Of a stretch of 64,000 nucleotides of DNA, positions 36,673 through 44,721 are shown piece by piece (positions within the stretch are counted from its first letter, which is position 1; the number at the start of each line of letters is the position of its first letter). The translations under genes were made by a program, and so were the position numbers. The stretch is from Leifsonia sp. Leaf336 (GTDB lineage Bacteria; Actinomycetota; Actinomycetes; Actinomycetales; Microbacteriaceae). The stretch is from assembly GCF_001423695.1 (NCBI RefSeq), contig NZ_LMOZ01000003.1, positions 62,001 through 126,000 of the forward strand, read 5' to 3'. The notes beneath the pieces were generated by a model. It ran no database searches. It saw only the letters and a program-made list of their open reading frames with translations, and was not told the origin of the DNA.

Positions 36673-37401
36673 TCAGAAGCCCCAGGCGGAGGCGGGGGCC
36701 TGGACGACCTGCACCGGCGCGGTGCTCCAGTGGGCGCCGTTGGCGTAGTGGCTGGACGCCCACGGGGATGCCCAGATCGCCTCGGCCGTCGCATCGGCGC
36801 TTGTTCCGGCGGTCAGACCGGCGACGATGCCGGGATACCCGCGCTGGAGGTTCTCGGCGCAGTACTTGGCGGCCGTGACGAGATCGGGGTAGCTGCCGAG
36901 ACCGGCGCCTCCACCCGAGCCGTAGCCGTTGTTGAGAGGATTGTTGCGATTCCACCAGTCCGGCGGCCCGTTCTCCTGCCGCATCCAGCGCAGCATGACG
37001 TTCACGTTGGCGTCGGTCGTCTGCCAGCCGCCGAACATGAGCACGAGCTTGGCCCAGGACTCGTTGGTGCCGATGCGGGCGAGGCCCTGGATGCTGTCCG
37101 TCGCGCCGAGGGTGTCCCTGTCGACCACCGGTGCGCCGATCGTCGCGTCCACGAAGATGCGCTGGTCGGGCGGAGCGCCCGGCGCGAGCTCCGCCTCCGG
37201 GAGCCGGAAGACGGTGGCCGCGAGGGCGGCGTCGGTCGGCACGATCGAGAACCCGCACACGAGCGCGATCACCGCGAGGGCGACACCCATCCGGTGATGC
37301 AGCGGGAGCCGCAGCACGGGCTTCGGCCGCGACCGCACGGCGACGCGGCGGCCCGCCGAGCGGCGGCCGCGAGTGCGAGAGGGGACGGATGCGGACGGCA
37401 T
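36673..37401 (-). CDS. Secreted or membrane-anchored protein with lysozyme-like features
   Basis: 242 residues. A long basic N-terminus (12 Arg in the first 36 residues) precedes one hydrophobic segment at about 39-62 that may be a signal anchor. The extracytoplasmic part has VNVMLRWMRQENGPPDWWNRNNPLN and AAKYCAENLQRGYPGIVAGL, and GAHWSTAP near the end. The E-N-x-N-P-L-N pattern recalls lysozyme/transglycosylase-like superfamily proteins, but the match is weak and no catalytic assignment is made. Confidence 0.7.
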   Translation of the reverse strand: MPSASVPSRTRGRRSAGRRVAVRSRPKPVLRLPLHHRMGVALAVIALVCGFSIVPTDAALAATVFRLPEAELAPGAPPDQRIFVDATIGAPVVDRDTLGATDSIQGLARIGTNESWAKLVLMFGGWQTTDANVNVMLRWMRQENGPPDWWNRNNPLNNGYGSGGGAGLGSYPDLVTAAKYCAENLQRGYPGIVAGLTAGTSADATAEAIWASPWASSHYANGAHWSTAPVQVVQAPASAWGF

Positions 37402-37464
37402 ACCCGACCGAGAGTACCAGCGCCCCGCCCGAAGGGAACCTGGAGGACCCCAGGCAAGTGGCGG

Positions 37465-38232
37465 TTACGCGGCCGGTGAGGCCTCGGGGGCGGAGGCCCT
37501 GGCCGGGTCCACGGGGCGGCGCGCGGTCATCACGATGACGCACACGACGATCGCGGCGAACAGCACCAGACTGACCGGGCCGGCGCCGAGATCGAGGCCG
37601 CCGCGCGCGTGCGAGACGGCGAGCCAGTCGGAGATCGAGGCTCCGAACGGGCGCGTCAGAACATATGAGGTCCAGAAGGCGGCGGTCGCGCCCATCCCCC
37701 ACCATCGGTACGCGACGCCGGGGATCGCGAACAGCACACCGAACATGATTCCGGAGGCCAGGTAGCCGAGCCCGAAGGTCGTTGCCGTGAGGTCACCGAC
37801 GGCGGTGCCGAGCGCGAAGGTGGCGAGCACCGCGCACCAGTAGAAGAATTCGCGAGCGCGTGTGTCGATGTGGTGCACCGACAGGGTGCGCTGCGAGCGG
37901 TACCAGACCACGAACACAACGGCGAGGACGATCGCGAAGAACACGGTCGACACGAGGTACGGCACACCGAGCACGATGTGGAGGACGTCCGCGACCATCG
38001 TGCCGAACACCGCGACCATCAGCACCGTGAGCCAGTAGACCCACGGGATGTACCTGCGCACAGCGAACTGCAGCGCGAGGGCTCCGGCGAAGACCACGAA
38101 CGCCGCGATCACGGCGATCACCGGGTCGTAGTTCTTCACCAAGTAGTCGGACGTCGTCTCCCCCATGGCCGTGGTGAGGAGCTTGGTGACCCAGAACAGC
38201 GCGGTGACCGCCGGAACCTTGTTGCGGAGCAT
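37465..38232 (-). CDS. COG4705-type membrane protein
   Basis: 255 residues with seven to eight membrane helices. The first part, LFWVTKLLTTAMGETTSDYLV, is the conserved K-x-L-T-T-x-x-G-E-x-x-S/D motif; it recurs in a second half as LATFALGTAVGDLTATTFGLGY, indicating an internal duplication. The function of the family is unknown. It faces the PAP2/two-component operon across a region with an OmpR-type site, an arrangement suggesting that the response regulator controls it. Confidence 0.82.
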   Translation of the reverse strand: MLRNKVPAVTALFWVTKLLTTAMGETTSDYLVKNYDPVIAVIAAFVVFAGALALQFAVRRYIPWVYWLTVLMVAVFGTMVADVLHIVLGVPYLVSTVFFAIVLAVVFVVWYRSQRTLSVHHIDTRAREFFYWCAVLATFALGTAVGDLTATTFGLGYLASGIMFGVLFAIPGVAYRWWGMGATAAFWTSYVLTRPFGASISDWLAVSHARGGLDLGAGPVSLVLFAAIVVCVIVMTARRPVDPARASAPEASPAA

Positions 38233-38253
38233 CCCGCCAGCATCGCGCGCTCC

Positions 38254-38275
38254 CTCTCAGAATCCTCTGAGAGCT
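38254..38275. promoter_or_regulatory. OmpR-type direct repeat in the divergent region
   Basis: CTCTCAGAATC and CTCTGAGAGCT follow each other with an 11-bp period, the spacing usual for OmpR/PhoB-family response regulators. The same bases also form the dyad CTCTCAGA-N4-TCTGAGAG. It is between the COG4705 gene (start 38232) and the PAP2-regulator-kinase operon (start 38353). Confidence 0.6.
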
Positions 38276-38352
38276 GGGGCCCCGCGCGCATCCTTAGCGG
38301 CATCTGGGGAGCCGCGGCGCACTGTGGGAGGTCGAGGAGAGACAGGACAGCC

Positions 38353-39078
38353 ATGACCGCCACCGCGAACCGCCGGCCCGCACCGCAGCGACCGCCGAGC
38401 ACCCCGCACGCGACCGCGCGCGCGATCGTCCTCCCGCTGTGCGTCATCCTCCTGCTCGTGCTGGCCGGCCTGGCGATCACGGCGTCGCCGGCCGTCACCG
38501 CCGCCGACCTCGCCGCCATCCGGGCGCTCGAGTCGGCCCGCACCCCGCTCGTCGATGCGATCGCACTGACCGACTCGGTCGTCTTCTCGCCTGTCGCGGC
38601 GTTCGTGATCGTCGCACTCGTGTCGGCGGTCGCTTGGTTCGGGCGGAGGTCCCCGGGCTCGGCCGTCGCGTTCGCCGCGCTCGCCCTGCTCCCCTGGTTC
38701 GGCAGCACCCTCGTCAAAGACATCGTCCGGCGTCCGCGACCGCTGTCCGCCGACCTCCCGCACCACGTGCTCACCGACACCGGCTTCAGCTTTCCGAGCG
38801 GGCACACCAGCTTCGCCGTCGCGCTCGGGCTCGCGCTGCTGATCGTCTTCGGCCGCGGCCGGCTGCGGCGACCGCTGCTGGTGTTCGCGATCCTCGCGCC
38901 GCTGCTGACCGCGTTCTCGCGCGTGTACCTCGGCGTGCACAATCCGAGCGACGTGCTCGCCTCCCTGGTCTACGCCACCGCGGCCGTGCTGCTCGTGCTC
39001 GCACTACTGCGGCGGTTCGCCCCCGCCCCGATCGCCGCCACGGTGGCTGTCCGGGCGTCACGAACCGGCGGCGGCTAG
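38353..39078 (+). CDS. PAP2-family membrane phosphatase
   Basis: 241 residues, six membrane helices. The three catalytic motifs are KDIVRRPRP (about 116), SFPSGHTSFA (about 139) and SRVYLGVHNPSD (about 190). Such enzymes remove phosphate from lipid pyrophosphates (undecaprenyl pyrophosphate, phosphatidate) at the outer face of the membrane. It is the first gene of a three-gene operon with an OmpR-type regulator and a kinase; start ATG 38353. Confidence 0.92.
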   Translation: MTATANRRPAPQRPPSTPHATARAIVLPLCVILLLVLAGLAITASPAVTAADLAAIRALESARTPLVDAIALTDSVVFSPVAAFVIVALVSAVAWFGRRSPGSAVAFAALALLPWFGSTLVKDIVRRPRPLSADLPHHVLTDTGFSFPSGHTSFAVALGLALLIVFGRGRLRRPLLVFAILAPLLTAFSRVYLGVHNPSDVLASLVYATAAVLLVLALLRRFAPAPIAATVAVRASRTGGG

Positions 39079-39079
39079 G

Positions 39080-39754
39080 GTGAGCGATATGGAGGCCACC
39101 CGACTGCGCGTGCTGCTCGTCGAGGACGACCCGCGCCTCGGCCCGCTCATCGAGCAGGTGCTCTCGGAGACGTACGACGTCACGCTCGTGGCCGACGGCG
39201 AAGGCGGCCTCCGGGAGGGCCTCGACGGCCGCTACGACGCGCTGGTCGTCGATCGCCGCCTCCCCGGCATCGACGGTGCGGCTCTCGTCGGCAAGCTGCG
39301 CGACGGCCGGGTCGTCGCGCCCATCATCATGCTGACCGCGCTCGGCAGCGTGCGCGACCGGGTCGAGGGGCTGGATGCGGGGGCCAACGACTACCTCGTC
39401 AAGCCGTTCGAGTTCGACGAGCTTCTGGCGCGGCTGCGGGCGCTGACCCGCACCTTCACCGGGGAGGGCAGGGAGCTGCCCGTCGGCGGGTGGCGGTTCT
39501 ACCCCGAGAGCCGCAGCATCTACTCGCCGTACGAAGGCCGCATCCAGCTGACGGCCCGGGAGTCCGATCTGCTGCGCCTGCTCGCCGAGAGCCCGCTGCG
39601 CACGTTCTCGCGCGCGCACATCCTGGAGGCCGTGTTCGAGGCCGACGAGCAGCCCGGCACCGTCGACACCTACGTGCACTACCTCCGCCGCAAGACCGAC
39701 CCCGACCTGATCGCGACGGTCCGCGGCGAGGGCTACCGGCTGGGGCAGCTGTGA
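39080..39754 (+). CDS. OmpR/PhoB-family response regulator
   Basis: 224 residues from the GTG at 39080, one base after the PAP2 stop. Receiver domain: acidic pair Glu15-Asp16-Asp17, phosphoacceptor Asp58 (ALVVDRRLPG) and Lys in DYLVKPFEF. A winged-helix DNA-binding domain spans about 128-224 (LTARESDLLRLLAESP, GTVDTYVHYLRRK, ATVRGEGYRL). The direct repeat at 38254 is its probable target. Confidence 0.93.
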   Translation: MSDMEATRLRVLLVEDDPRLGPLIEQVLSETYDVTLVADGEGGLREGLDGRYDALVVDRRLPGIDGAALVGKLRDGRVVAPIIMLTALGSVRDRVEGLDAGANDYLVKPFEFDELLARLRALTRTFTGEGRELPVGGWRFYPESRSIYSPYEGRIQLTARESDLLRLLAESPLRTFSRAHILEAVFEADEQPGTVDTYVHYLRRKTDPDLIATVRGEGYRLGQL

Positions 39755-40737
39755 GCAAGGAGCGCGACGTCGACTCGCTCGGGGTGCGCCGCGCCTCCCG
39801 CACCGTCGGCCTCCAGCTGACCATCGCCTCCGGAGCCCTGGTCGTGGCGGCGATCGGCGTGGCCTTCTTCTTCGTGCTCGACCAGTTGCAGCCGTCCGAG
39901 CTGGCGGAGGCTCCCCGCCCCGGCGAGCACAAGATCTACATCGACACCGTCGACGCGATGCTGGCGTTCATCATCGTCGGGGTACTGGCGGTCGTCGTCG
40001 CCGGCGTGCTGTCCATGATCGTGACCCGCCGTGCCGTTCGGCCGCTCGGGGAGGCGCTGCGGCGCCAGCGGGACTTCGTGGCCGACGCCAGCCACGAGCT
40101 CCGCACCCCGCTCGCCGTGCTCGACGCGCGGCTGCAAGTGCTGCAGCGCGGCCTCCCGCCCGGCGACCCCTCCGCCGCCACCGTCGCCGAGCTGCGCGAG
40201 GACACCCGCACGCTCATCGATGTGGTGAACGACCTGCTGCTCGCCGCCGACCCCGAGCGCGAGCGCGCCGCGGCATCCGAAGGGCCCGTCGCCCTCTCCG
40301 GTCCGGTGCGGCGCGCGGTCGAGTCGCTGCAGGTGCTGGCGCACGAGGCCGGGGTGGAGGTGCGGCTCGTGGAACGCGACGACGTCGCGAGCGACGTGCC
40401 GGCGATGACGCTGCAACGGTGCGCGACGGCGCTGCTCGACAATGCGGTCGCACACTCGCCCTCCGGCGGGATCGTGACCGCGACGATCCGCCGCGACGGC
40501 CGCACGGCCTCCCTGACGGTCGCCGACCAGGGCCCGGGCATCCAGGGCATCGACCCTGCGCGGATCTTCGACCGTTTCGCCCGGGCGGAGCCGGCGGCCG
40601 CCGGTCGCTCGCGCTCGGGCTTCGGCATCGGCCTGGCGCTGGTGCGCGAGGTCGCCGTGCGCCACGGCGGCGAGGTGGCCGTCGCCTCCACCGGCCCCGC
40701 CGGCACCGCCCTCGAGCTGCGCCTCCCGGCCCGCTGA
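39751..40737 (+). CDS. Sensor histidine kinase of the PAP2 operon
   Basis: 328 residues from the GTG that overlaps the regulator stop (GTGA). Two membrane helices at about 20-45 and 70-92 enclose a short (about 25 residue) extracytoplasmic loop. A brief HAMP-like part and the HisKA motif FVADASHELRTPLAVL (His115) follow. The GHKL domain shows ALLDNAVAHSP (N-box), DQGPGIQ (G1), FDRFAR (F-box) and GFGIGLALVREVAVRHGG (G2). Such a small loop suggests sensing in or at the membrane. Confidence 0.93.
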   Translation: MSKERDVDSLGVRRASRTVGLQLTIASGALVVAAIGVAFFFVLDQLQPSELAEAPRPGEHKIYIDTVDAMLAFIIVGVLAVVVAGVLSMIVTRRAVRPLGEALRRQRDFVADASHELRTPLAVLDARLQVLQRGLPPGDPSAATVAELREDTRTLIDVVNDLLLAADPERERAAASEGPVALSGPVRRAVESLQVLAHEAGVEVRLVERDDVASDVPAMTLQRCATALLDNAVAHSPSGGIVTATIRRDGRTASLTVADQGPGIQGIDPARIFDRFARAEPAAAGRSRSGFGIGLALVREVAVRHGGEVAVASTGPAGTALELRLPAR

Positions 40738-40764
40738 TCCCTCAGTGCAGACCGGTGCGTGAGC

Positions 40765-41244
40765 TCAGCGGACGGCGCTGGACTCGTTCAGGCGGCCCAG
40801 GAGCTCGGCGAGGCGGCCGACGTCGTCGGCGCCCCACTGCCGGAGGCTGCGGTAGAGCTGGGCCTGATCGGCGGCCCTCGCCTCGTTCACGCGCTCGATC
40901 GCGGCCGGCGTCGCGACCAGGAAGCTGGCGCGCCGGTCGGCCGGGTCGGTGCGCCGCTCGACGAATCCCAGCTCTTCGAGGATGCGCACCTGCCTGCTGA
41001 CGACGCTCTTGTCGGTCGCCAGCTCCCCGGCCAGCGCGCCCGCGTGCAGTGGCCCGGTGCGCACCAGTGTGTTGAGGAGCCGGAAACCGACCGGCTGGAG
41101 GTCGGGATGCACGCGCGCAGACCGCTCGCGCATCCCGGCGCTCACCCGGTTGAAGAGGATCGTGAACTGCTCCTCCACGGCGGCGATGGCATGGTCGGTC
41201 CGGTCGAGGTCCGCCCGGTCCGTGTTGTCCATGGCCGCGATCAT
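40765..41244 (-). CDS. MarR-family transcriptional regulator
   Basis: 159 residues from the ATG at 41244 (GAGGGG site upstream; a second in-frame ATG lies at 41232). The winged helix spans about 45-115 with GALAGELATDKSVVSRQVRILEELGFVERRTDPADRRA. It is 11 bp downstream of the MFS exporter gene on the same strand, the classical drug-responsive arrangement (EmrR-like). The inverted repeats upstream of the exporter are its likely operators. Convergent with the kinase at 40737. Confidence 0.9.
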   Translation of the reverse strand: MIAAMDNTDRADLDRTDHAIAAVEEQFTILFNRVSAGMRERSARVHPDLQPVGFRLLNTLVRTGPLHAGALAGELATDKSVVSRQVRILEELGFVERRTDPADRRASFLVATPAAIERVNEARAADQAQLYRSLRQWGADDVGRLAELLGRLNESSAVR

Positions 41245-41255
41245 AACGTGTCCCC

Positions 41256-42986
41256 TCAGCGCCGATCCTGAGTGTCTACCGGCCGCGCGGACTGCGCCGC
41301 GATCGACCCGGTCGGGGCGCCGATCAGAGCCTCCGCGACCTCCACGACGGTCTCCTCGGCCCGTTCGGCCGAGGTCTCGGTCGCGGTCGCGGTCGCGGCT
41401 GACGTGTTCTCCTCGAGCTGCTGGATCGCCGTCTTGGTGCCGAGCTTCTTGTTCGGCAGGAAGAGGATCGCGATGATCGTCACGATCGCCAGCGGCACGG
41501 CCACCAGGAAGATGTCGGCGACCGCCTGGCCGTAGACCGCTTCGATGATGGTCCGGATGCCGACGGGGAGCTTGCCGACCTCGGGCAGGGTGCCGCTCTG
41601 GAGCGTCTGGGCGACCTCCAAGCCCTTCTGGCCCAGCTTGGCGATGGCGACCTGGAGGTCGTGCTGCCGGTCGGCCATCAGGTCGGTGACCTTCGTGCCG
41701 AGGATGCTTCCCATCACCGAGACGCCGATCGTGCCGCCGAGGCTGCGGAAGAACGCGACGTTGGAGCTGGCCGCGCCCAGCTGCTCCGGGCGGACCGTGT
41801 TCTGCACGATCAGCACGAGGTTCTGCATGACCATGCCGACGCCCGCGCCCAGGACCAGCATGTAGGCCGAGACCAGCACATAGTTGGTGTCGTACTCGAT
41901 GGTGCTCATCAGGTACAGGCCGACGGTCAGGAGGATCGCGCCGGTGACCATGAAGGCCTTCCACTTGCCCGTCCGGCTGATCAGGTTCCCGACGATCATC
42001 GACGAGAGCAGCAGCCCCAGGATCATCGGCAGAGTGAGCAGACCCGACTCGGTCGGAGTCGCGCCGCGGGCGAGCTGCATGTACTGGCCCAGGAACACCG
42101 AGGTGCCGAACATCGCGACACCGACAGAGATGGACGCGACCACCGCGAGCGTGAAGGTGCGGTTCTTGAACAATGAGAGCGGGATGATCGGCTCCTTCAC
42201 CACCAGCTCGGTGATGACCGTGGCGACCAGCAGTGCTGCCGCGCCTCCCACCATCCAGAAGCTCTCCGGGCTCGCCCAGTCGAAGTTCTTGCCGGCCAGG
42301 GAGACCCAGATGAGCAGCAGCGAGACACCGCCGGCGAGGAAGATCGCGCCGAGGTAGTCGATCCGGACCTTGCGGGCCGGGCGCTTCGGCAGCTTGAGCG
42401 TGAACTGCAGCAGGATGATCGCGAGGATGGCGACGGGCACGCCGACGAAGAAGTTCCAGCGCCAGCCGACCGAGTCGGTGAGGAGGCCGCCGATCAGCGG
42501 GCCGCCGACCGTGCCGACCGCCATGATGCCGCCGAAGAGGCCCATGTAGCGACCGCGGTCGCGCGGGCTGATGATGTCGGCCATGATGATCTGGCTCAGC
42601 GCGGTCAGTCCGCCGGCGCCGAGGCCCTGCACGACGCGGAAGCCGATGAGCATGGTGGTGTCCTGCGAGAAGCCGGCGAGCGCCGACCCGAGCACGAACA
42701 GCACGAGTGCGAGCTGGATGAGGATCTTGCGGTTCAGGAGGTCCGCGAGCTTGCCCCAGATCGGAGTGGAGACGGTGGTCGCGAGCAGGGTGCTCGTCAC
42801 GACCCAGGTGAACGCCGTCTGGTCGCCGCCGAGATCGTGGATGATGCGCGGCAACGAGGTCGAGACGACCGTTCCGGCCAGGATCGAGACGAACATTCCG
42901 AGCAGGAGCCCGGACAGGGACTCGAGCACCTGCCGGTGGGACATCGCCGGTGCGGAAGTCGCCTCCCCCGTGGTGACAGTAGACAT
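41256..42986 (-). CDS. DHA2-family MFS drug exporter (EmrB/QacA type)
   Basis: 576 residues from the ATG at 42986 with AAGGAA site; a start 11 codons further up is not supported. Fourteen membrane helices. Motif A is GKLADLLNRKILIQ after helix 2, motif C is GGIMAVGTVGGPLIGGLLTD in helix 5 (drug-antiport signature). The hydrophilic C-terminus is rich in Ala, Thr and Glu (TSAATATATETSAERAEE). It probably exports lipophilic drugs or detergents. Control by the MarR gene downstream and perhaps by the divergent TetR gene. Confidence 0.93.
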   Translation of the reverse strand: MSTVTTGEATSAPAMSHRQVLESLSGLLLGMFVSILAGTVVSTSLPRIIHDLGGDQTAFTWVVTSTLLATTVSTPIWGKLADLLNRKILIQLALVLFVLGSALAGFSQDTTMLIGFRVVQGLGAGGLTALSQIIMADIISPRDRGRYMGLFGGIMAVGTVGGPLIGGLLTDSVGWRWNFFVGVPVAILAIILLQFTLKLPKRPARKVRIDYLGAIFLAGGVSLLLIWVSLAGKNFDWASPESFWMVGGAAALLVATVITELVVKEPIIPLSLFKNRTFTLAVVASISVGVAMFGTSVFLGQYMQLARGATPTESGLLTLPMILGLLLSSMIVGNLISRTGKWKAFMVTGAILLTVGLYLMSTIEYDTNYVLVSAYMLVLGAGVGMVMQNLVLIVQNTVRPEQLGAASSNVAFFRSLGGTIGVSVMGSILGTKVTDLMADRQHDLQVAIAKLGQKGLEVAQTLQSGTLPEVGKLPVGIRTIIEAVYGQAVADIFLVAVPLAIVTIIAILFLPNKKLGTKTAIQQLEENTSAATATATETSAERAEETVVEVAEALIGAPTGSIAAQSARPVDTQDRR

Positions 42987-43003
42987 GTGATTCCTTCGAA
43001 CTT

Positions 43004-43051
43004 GGTTGACAATGAGCAACCATATATAATTAGGTGACCAAAATCAACTAA
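43004..43051. promoter_or_regulatory. Exporter/TetR divergent control region with two operators
   Basis: Site 1: GGTTG (43004-43008) with CAACC (43017-43021), a MarR-like dyad. Site 2: TTAGGTGA (43030-43037) with TCAACTAA (43044-43051), 7 of 8 paired. On the minus strand TTGATT and TATGGT with 17 bp between them make a plausible exporter promoter, so site 1 would overlie the transcription start and site 2 the -35. The region is far more AT-rich than its surroundings. Confidence 0.6.
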
Positions 43052-43080
43052 CAAACTGCATTCACGCAAAATTTCCGACT

Positions 43081-43779
43081 ATGCATAATTTCCCGACCCT
43101 CCCGGCCGCGGCAGCGCCCGAGCCCGGACTGCGCGCCCGCAAGAAGGCCCAGACGCGCGCCGACCTCGAGCGCGCCGCCGTCGAGCTCGTGCTCGACCGC
43201 GACCTCGACGACGTCACCGTCGATGACATCTGCGCGCGCGTGCCCGTGTCGCACCGCACCTTCTTCAACTACTTCGACAGTAAGGAGGACGCCCTCTTCG
43301 GCGTCCGCCGTGCGTGGGGCGACAGCGACCTCGTCGCCGCCCGGCTGCGGGAGGTCTACGACGACAGCGTGGTCGCCGCCGTCATCGACACGCTCTTCCG
43401 AGCCCTCCCGGCCGAGACGGCCGACCCGACCCTTCAGGAGGCGCGGATGCTGATCGCCGCGCGCAACCCGGGCCTCATCCGGCGCCGCATGCGTCGGCTC
43501 GACGACCTGCGCGTGGGACTGGTGGCGGCCGTGGCGGAGTTGATCACGTCGGCGCTCGGGACGGGTGAGGCGTCAGCGCCGAGCACGGTCGACGGTGCGC
43601 AGCTTGCGTCCGATGTCCCCCTGGAGGCCCAGTCCGAGCTGCTCGTGACGACCTGCATCGGCGCGGTGCGCATCGCCGTGCGCGAGTGGGCGGACGACGG
43701 AGCCGTCGGCAGCCCCGACGACGTGTCGGCGCGCGCCGTCGCGATCGTGCGCGCACTCGCGCCGCTCGCCGCGCGCTGA
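43081..43779 (+). CDS. TetR-family transcriptional regulator
   Basis: 232 residues. The N-terminal helix-turn-helix covers about 20-75: RKKAQTRADLERAAVELVLD and ICARVPVSHRTFFNYFDSKEDALF, the typical actinobacterial TetR opening. The C-terminal ligand domain is helical and not recognised. Divergent from the MFS exporter across a 94-bp operator region, so the exporter probably is under dual MarR and TetR control. The ATG at 43081 has no strong ribosome site. Confidence 0.9.
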   Translation: MHNFPTLPAAAAPEPGLRARKKAQTRADLERAAVELVLDRDLDDVTVDDICARVPVSHRTFFNYFDSKEDALFGVRRAWGDSDLVAARLREVYDDSVVAAVIDTLFRALPAETADPTLQEARMLIAARNPGLIRRRMRRLDDLRVGLVAAVAELITSALGTGEASAPSTVDGAQLASDVPLEAQSELLVTTCIGAVRIAVREWADDGAVGSPDDVSARAVAIVRALAPLAAR

Positions 43780-43868
43780 CGCGCGGGGCCGACGACAGCG
43801 GAGGAATTCCGCCGGCTTCAACCCCGCGCCTCCTCCGTTCACCGCCATTCCCGCGCGTGTCGCCTCAG

Positions 43869-43977
43869 ATCTCCTCCCTTGTCGGCCGTTGTGGCCAACG
43901 GAGGAGATACGCGGCCGCGGGAGACTGGAGAGCAGCCGTCGGAGGAGATTCGCGTCGCGCGGGGGTGGATCTCCTCC
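43869..43977. repeat. Block of paired GGAGGAGAT / ATCTCCTCC repeats forming two hairpins
   Basis: ATCTCCTCC at 43869-43877 and 43969-43977; GGAGGAGAT at 43900-43908 and 43941-43949. The first pair makes a hairpin lengthened by GGCC/GGCC in the stem; the second pair makes another hairpin. A third palindrome, GGAATTCC, is near 43803. The 245-bp gap 43780-44024 has no open frame. The stretch 43967-43980 differs from the canonical 16S rRNA 3' end (GGATCACCTCCTTT) by one base, perhaps by chance. Confidence 0.7.
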
Positions 43978-44024
43978 TTTGGCGGCGAGATGGCCGCAAC
44001 GGTGACGGCGACGTCGCGGCGCGG

Positions 44025-44690
44025 CTAACGAGTGGAGGCGGGGCGCAGCTCTGCGAGCAGCACGCGGTCGTCGCCGTGGGTCCACCACTCGTGGCGGACG
44101 ACCTCCAGGCCGGCCGGGGCGACGGTCTCGGCGAGCAGCTCGGGAGTGCGGAAGAGCTCGTGGTGCGTGGGGGACGGTGATCCGCCCGCTCCGTGGTGTC
44201 CGGCGGGCGCCACGGCCGCGCCCGGGCGGCCTCCGTGCTGCGAGAGGTCGATGTCGCCGAAGGTCGCCGTGACCGCACGGCCTCCTGAGCCCAGAACGCG
44301 CACCCATTCCGCGATCGCTGCGCGGGGGTCCGGGAACAGGTGGAGGCTCGTGACGCACGTCACGAGGTCGAACTCCCCGTCACCGAACGTGAGGGCGGTG
44401 GCATCCCCCTGGACGAGGACCGCGTCGGGGAGGGCCTCCCGGGCGACCTCCAGCATCCCGTTCGAGAGGTCGACGCCGGTCAGGGACAGCGACGGATCGC
44501 GCTCGCGCAGCGCGCGCAGCACCAGGCCGGTTCCGGTGCCGACGTCGAGCACATCGTGCACGTTCTCCGCGTCCGCGAGCGCAAACGCGGCGACCGCCGC
44601 GGCCAGCCCACGATGCATCGCGCTGTCGTCGTACTCGCCCGCGCGGCCGTCGAAGCGGGCGCGGACCGCGGCCAGGAGGTCGTCGGTCAT
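44025..44690 (-). CDS. Class I SAM-dependent methyltransferase
   Basis: 221 residues from the ATG at 44690. Motif I is VLDVGTGTGLVLRAL (about 46), followed by LTGVDLSNGML, the acidic residue after motif II (VQGDATALTFGDGEFDLVTC) and a C-terminal half with AEWVRVLGSGGRAVTATFGD. It resembles the UbiE/MenG-like small-molecule methyltransferases. The substrate is unknown. Divergent from the LysE-type exporter with a 31-bp gap. Confidence 0.87.
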   Translation of the reverse strand: MTDDLLAAVRARFDGRAGEYDDSAMHRGLAAAVAAFALADAENVHDVLDVGTGTGLVLRALRERDPSLSLTGVDLSNGMLEVAREALPDAVLVQGDATALTFGDGEFDLVTCVTSLHLFPDPRAAIAEWVRVLGSGGRAVTATFGDIDLSQHGGRPGAAVAPAGHHGAGGSPSPTHHELFRTPELLAETVAPAGLEVVRHEWWTHGDDRVLLAELRPASTR

Positions 44691-44721
44691 GGCGGGAGTG
44701 TACGCCGAATAGAATCCCTCC

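Noticed and set aside
43006-43030. TTGACA and TATAAT on the plus strand upstream of the TetR gene
   Set aside because: The spacing is only 13 bp, too short for a sigma-70 promoter. The elements are better explained by parts of the operators and of the minus-strand promoter.
43869-43977. CRISPR-like array from the repeated 9-mers
   Set aside because: Repeats are short, in opposed orientation and unevenly spaced, with no cas genes. No CRISPR array is seen anywhere in the window.
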